64,000 nucleotides of DNA from the NCBI GenBank assembly GCA_023105745.1, contig JALGQZ010000013.1, positions 4,127,501-4,191,500 on the forward strand, read 5' to 3'. Positions within the stretch are counted from its first letter, which is position 1, and every line of letters begins with the position of its first letter. Origin of the DNA: Austropuccinia psidii. Lineage: Eukaryota; Basidiomycota; Pucciniomycetes; Pucciniales; Sphaerophragmiaceae. The notes beneath the pieces are model-generated. The model saw only the letters and a list, made by a program, of their open reading frames with translations, was not told the DNA's origin and searched no databases. Below are positions 59,241 through 64,000 of this stretch, piece after piece. The position numbers and the translations under genes are program-made.

Positions 59241-60688
59241 TTTACATCCTTAAAGAATCAGTAGCCTCATTAATAGAAATATTACCCCCACTCAGATTGA
59301 AAATAATGTTTTTACGCCTGAGAGTAACTTAAACAGTGATGCACTGTGGTTAAAAATTTCCCAATTTGCTGAGCAGCCTGGAAAACAGTTTGCAGAACTC
59401 CAAGCAAGCCATGAGAGGATGAAAACATTAACAGCCTCCATGGACAAAATTGTCAAAACTCTTTAAGAGGGACATGCTCAATTGAGTAAAGCCTCTGAAG
59501 AGACCAACAAAAGACTGAATCAAGCCTTTGAATAACCACACCACAGCAAAAGGGACAGGTATTGTCTGGACCAAGACATAAACAAACTGTTCAATGTCTA
59601 CCATAACATTAAGCCCCAACCACAAGGCCATGTTATGGATATTCCATATTACAAAGAGGACATCAAACCAGATGCCACATTGGGGAATAAGGCAAGATCT
59701 CCATCTCAATACCAGGATGGAGATAATATGTCTTATTCTGAGAAAGAATCCTTGAAACAGCTTCCAGATTCCTCAAGCTGTGTCAAACTCTCTGGAACAG
59801 GAGTATTTGATCATTTGGAGCTCATTTATTATATTGATGGACTCTTCATTGATGTACCAAGCATACCAGACTACTGGCTTACTTCTAGACTCAATACAGA
59901 ATTCAAAGAACATGGTAGTATTTGGTACAAAGAAATGAAAGAAATCAATGGCAGGAGAAACTGGCCATGGTGGAAGAGTCAAATCATCCAAAAATAGGGG
60001 AATGGTACTTGGATATTGCAGAAGTCCATGTCATTTCAAAAGGAGAAGTACTCTGTGGACAAATATCTATATTAGTGGTGTCTCAGAAAGTCAAAAATAC
60101 TTGAAGCCATTTATCATCAAATTAACATTCAGATGAGGAATCACAAACTCCTGACACAAATTCCAGGAGAGCTAGAGCATGCAGTAGAATGCAGATGCAA
60201 CCAAAGTTTCACTCTAGATGAAATTGCAAAAACCTTACAAGATTTAAGGAAAAGAGGAAATATAGGGAAATATTCCCCGTATAAAAGCAGTGGTTTCAGA
60301 GAGAAACAACCTTTCAGGATGGAGTTTATAGACAAACCCAGAGAAAGAGTGGAAGATTTGACTAAGAACTAGAATTCTTGTCACAATTGTGGCTCAACAG
60401 ACCATGATACCAATAACTGTCCAAAGGCAAAGAAAAAATTCTATGTGATTGAGAAAGCCCCACAGAAGGGATCCCCCACAGAGGATTCTGAATCAGACTC
60501 TATGGGTGATACCATCAGAGAACAATATGATAAAGACCAATACCCAAGAGAGGAATTGGTAGTTGAGTACCAAGAAGAAACACCACTTAAAACTTGGGAC
60601 ATACAGTTAGAAGCAGGCATGCCACAAGACACTGAAAACAAAAACTTGTGTAAACACACACAAGATGCACAAACATTCCTAGTTGCAC
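58522..60688 (+). pseudogene. Gag of F, cut by solo LTR G
   Basis: The ATG is inside intron 1 of X. The Gag pieces follow E: HMYTS-side linker, SQRDRLQRTHGNHQG, DQDINKLFN, SPSQYQDGD, core (GVFDHLELIYYIDGLF), knuckle (CHNCGSTDHDTNNC) and the acidic linker (TEDSESDSMGDT). Stops occur near 59464, 59533, 59995 and 60370. It ends at FLVA, where the G insertion begins, and the frame resumes at 62573. Confidence 0.85.
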
Positions 60689-62568
60689 TGTGGAACTCCT
60701 TTTAGTGTGGGATTGGATAAGGCAGTCCTTGAGGGGCAAATCACAGGTAAACAGTTTTGAATTTCTGAAATAATCCTGTAACCAAGGGTGCTAATGGTGT
60801 TTTAGCTGCCCCTCTGAATATACTAAACAATCTCCCTACAGAGCTCACAAATCAATATTTAAGATTGTGGCTTTACAGCTAGAGAAGACTTTTAAGCAGT
60901 CTCTATCAGATCTATTCAATAATCAGACTAATGATAAAATAATAATAATTTTAAATAATAAAAATTTAGGTGATTTCAAGATGATAAGATAATAATTGAG
61001 TAGATAAATAATAGATATAATAGTACTGAGTGGTGATTTTAAGTTGTTTTCTTTGTTGAAGGTATTTTGTTTTAATGGATAATAGCTCAATATGGGAAAA
61101 TTTAGTAATAGTGATAGTATAATAATATTGTTTGATATTTTAAATAAGTGTAATTGATAAGTAATTTTGATAATATGTTAAATATATATTTTGTGATAGT
61201 AATAATAGTGATATGGATTTTCTTCTAGTGAGAAGAGTATAATATAAATATCTTGTTGAATATGATTATTTCACTAATAGATCAATCTATAATATAGGAA
61301 GACCTACTGTTAACTACAGCTATATATAAATCACTTTTTAATTTAATTTAATAATAATAATAATAATTTCTAGATTAACCTACTAGTAAGGGATGAATAG
61401 GTATTCTCCTTCTTGGTATATAACTAATTGGATTCATTCATGGGGAGAAGAGGAGAAAATGAGAGATAGAGGCCTCCTTTTATGTTGTGAGAAGTACCCA
61501 TGGGCTCTCCATGTAAAGTTTTATTCTTGCCCTTGAGATAGTTTTGCTGGTGTAGATTTTTGTAACAAAAGTCAGATAACCTATCTGTTATACTGCATTA
61601 GTAATCTTGCACAGCCTTGAGAGATTAATGCTAGTGTGAAAAATTGGGAATGGTATCATATGACTGAGATATTTTCACCATTTGTTTGGTCAAAACTAAG
61701 ATTGAGATGTTTTTGATTGGTGGGGATTTTGATAACAGTATCAGATGACTTCTCCTTTACACTGCTTTAGTCAGCTTGCACAGCCTTGAGGAATTAATTC
61801 TGGTCAGTAAAGGATGAAGATGGTGTCATGTGAATAAGCCCATGTATAATTTGTTTGTAAGATTTATTTAGTTCCAGGTGATTATGCTGTGTAATGTGGG
61901 GATATCTTCTTGACTTTTAATTCTTGATTACTGTAGTTGCTGTGTGGCTTACAGTTTAGTGTATTCCCCTTGCATGCAGCTGGTTTAAATTGAATTTAGT
62001 TGTATTTGATGATCCTGAGGCTGTGTACTGTACAGATTTTATGCATCTGGACTGCATAAGTCTTATTTGGGCTCCTGTATTGTTGTGTAATTTTTTTAAG
62101 TTTTTAGTGGATTTTCATGTATTGAGCTGAATTGGATACTGTCATATAATCCTTGTGTCACATTAACTGTATTTGGTTACTGTAATTCTTGGTAATATAA
62201 TCTTCTTGATGGCTTTAGGGTGGATATAATACTACAATGTTACTTTGTCCATGTAATTTTGAGTTTTTATGTATGTATTAAGCCTATTGTTGATTCTGTA
62301 AGGCTTATATATAGGTTTTCTTGTAAAATTCCATAAGGTTAGAATTCCTCTATTGTTCATTTGATTATAGAAGTATATTTAATATTTCAATTGTGAATGC
62401 TAAAATCTTCCATTCCTCCCTACTGTTGATGTTGTTCCTGGGTGTGTGTGATTTTTAATCATGTCCTTTGAGTGGTGATTTCCTGAATCAGCCATTTTGA
62501 TCTTGAGCTTCCAACTTTTAATCTTCACAAAAATTCTTGAAACTGGTAAAAAGGTATGGAATACCACA
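60689..62568. repeat. Solo LTR G of a different family
   Basis: This is an insertion of 1880 bases with imperfect inverted ends TGTGG...CCACA, flanked by the 4-base duplication gcac (60685-60688 and 62569-62572). The F frame (FLVA...PTKGMAY) is continuous once the insert and one duplicate are set aside. It is AT-rich with no coding frame. An internal imperfect repeat (ttgcacagccttgag at 61607 and 61776, period 169) is visible. No primer site or second LTR is seen, so a solo LTR is more likely than a short non-autonomous element. The orientation is unknown. Confidence 0.8.
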
Positions 62569-64000
62569 GCACCAACTAAAGGAATGGCATACATAGATTG
62601 GACAGCCTCAAAGATTACTGCTTTCATAAAAAATGCTCAATGCCCATTGATTATTGACAGTGGAACACACTTCTCAATAGTGGCCAGAAATTATCTGGAT
62701 CATCACTTCTCAAATTGGGATAAAAAACTCTTGCCAACCAAGGCAAAGAACTTCAAAAGTGCATCAGGGAAGATGACATCCATTGGGACAAATATCAAAG
62801 AGATAATTATACCCCACAGGAAGGGTAATTTCAGAATCAAACCAGAGTTTGTTGTGCTTGAAGATGCCCACATTGAAGGGTTTTTACTGGGAACAGACTA
62901 CCAGAGGATGTATGGCATTGATATTTACAACAGTAAACATAGGCATATCACTATTGGTAAAAAGGAGGAAAAGAAACTTTCACTTGACATATACCAAATA
63001 TCTACCCATGACCTTCTAGAAGGATTACTTAATGAGTTTGGGGAGGGCCAATTCAGTATTACCCTCACCAGTAAACAGAAACTTAGTTTACTGAAGATGG
63101 TGAGGAAAAATAGACCAGCATTTGCCATTGTTGAAGAACCATTAGGCAAAATCAGAGGCCATGATATAGAATTATACCTGGATGTGGAAACACCCTATCC
63201 ACCCATGATAAGAAGATCTCTGTACCCAGCAAGTCTGCAAAGTAGGAAGGAAATTGAGAAACACATCAATAAGCTCCTAGAAATGGATGTCATCAGGAAA
63301 ATAGGACACAATGAAATAGTGTAAATCAGCACTCCTGTCCTTATAACCTGAAATTATGGAAACTCTAGGCTGTGTGGAGATTTCAGAGCACTGAACAACT
63401 ACACAAAAGATGACAGGTACCCTATACCAAGGATACCTCATGCCCTGGATAAACTGGCAAAAGCCAAATATATAACCAAGATGCATTTTATGAAAGGCTT
63501 TCACCATAATGGAGTCAAACCAAACTACATGAATTTTCTCACAATTATGTGCAATGTGGGTATATATGATCACACCAGGATTCCATTTGGCATCAAAAAT
63601 TCATCAGACCACTTACAAAGTATGATGGACACAATATTTCAAGGAGAAATATTGGAAGGCTGGATGGTAGTATATATTTATGAGATCATTATATACTAAG
63701 AGACATAAGAAGACCATGTGCAGCACATAGACAGAGTACCAAGTAAGTGTACACCTATTAATCTGATAATTTCACTTGAAAATTGCATTTCGGCCAACAA
63801 GAATTACTGGCACTGGGACATAAAGTCTCAGGTCTTATTCTGGCAATAGACCATCACAAAGTAGCGGAAGTATTGCTAAAAGCAGTAACAAAGAATATCA
63901 AAGAGGTGCAATCTTTCCTTGGGTTTGCTAGCTACTTCAGAAACCACATCAGAAATTTTTCCCACATAACTAGTCTATGCAAGTTATGCTAAAAAGATGT
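62569..64000 (+). pseudogene. Protease and reverse transcriptase of F, decayed, off window edge
   Basis: Continuing from Gag: protease (IIDSGTHFS, DSG in place of DTG), spacer (GTDYQRMYGIDIYNSK), and RT (DVIRKIGHNEIV, then TAA near 63322; LCGDFRALNNYT; MKGFHHNGVKPN; MPFG equivalent IPFGIKNS). The catalytic YIDD box reads YIYE near 63675, so the enzyme is dead, and a stop follows at about 63700. The last part enters the RT-RNase H connection ([24 protein letters not shown]) and runs to the window end. Confidence 0.88.

Larger units (their letters stand above)
46446..64000 (+). mobile_element. Element F, Ty3/gypsy, runs off the window
   Basis: This plus-strand element of the E/I/H family has 5' LTR (46446-47804 and 57480-57542, split by E), primer site, leader, X, gag and part of pol. 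It is split again by solo LTR G. Its 3' part lies right of the window. It is decayed. Confidence 0.9.

Noticed and set aside
60689..62568. Host intergenic DNA or a gene between F gag and F pol
   Set aside because: The 4-base duplication and the restored F frame show it is an insertion, and no coding frame is present in it.
1..64000. CRISPR arrays, bacterial operons, tRNA or rRNA genes
   Set aside because: No short regularly spaced repeats, ribosome binding sites, tRNA folds or rRNA stretches were seen; spliced signals and Ty3/gypsy content point to a eukaryote.

Overview
The whole window is a pile of nested LTR retrotransposons in AT-rich, CpG-poor fungal DNA. I see no cellular gene, tRNA or rRNA. 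All but one element belong to a group of Ty3/gypsy elements that share a primer-binding site, Gag style and a Pol order of PR-RT-RH-INT plus a chromodomain-like tail. These proteins resemble ones I associate with rust fungi (Pucciniales, most like Austropuccinia). That host call is inference from memory of such proteins plus base composition, not a search result.

Layout. 1-17710: family A on the minus strand, a perfect-looking tandem LTR-internal-LTR-internal-LTR with period 8363 and two intact 1900-residue Gag-Pol frames; the first LTR is cut by the window edge. 17711-22050: 5' end of element B (minus), cut in gag by A. 22051-26601: 3' half of chromovirus C (plus), cut in RNase H by B. 26602-30211: 5' end of element D (minus), cut in gag by C. 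30212-46292: old element H (plus), carrying D, a truncated LTR with a captured DNA-transposase fragment, and full-length element I (32107-42978, target duplication TGGAG), which carries a solo LTR (target duplication GCACC). 46293-46445: a remnant J of an A-like integrase. 46446-64000: element F (plus), whose 5' LTR is split by full-length element E (minus, 47805-57474, target duplication ATTTT) and whose gag/pol is split by a solo LTR, G (target duplication GCAC). Insertion order by nesting is H, D, C, B, A on the left and F, E on the right.

The most interesting content is a second gene, here called X, overlapping the 5' part of gag in another frame. In A and B it reads as a spliced gene. 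A leader intron ends AG|TG, and joining it to a donor exon ending in A assembles the start codon. A 65-87 nt intron 1 contains the Gag-Pol AUG. A 63-66 nt intron 2 then leads into a long third exon ending at the same stop position. Exon phases agree, exon 2 is 132 nt in both, and total lengths are multiples of three (286 and 255 residues). In the D/E/F/I family the leader donor (A|GTRAGT about 40 nt after the primer site), the AG|TG acceptor and a 68-nt intron 1 are also visible. The simplest reading is a splicing switch: RNA keeping intron 1 makes Gag-Pol, and RNA losing it makes X. The function of X is unknown.
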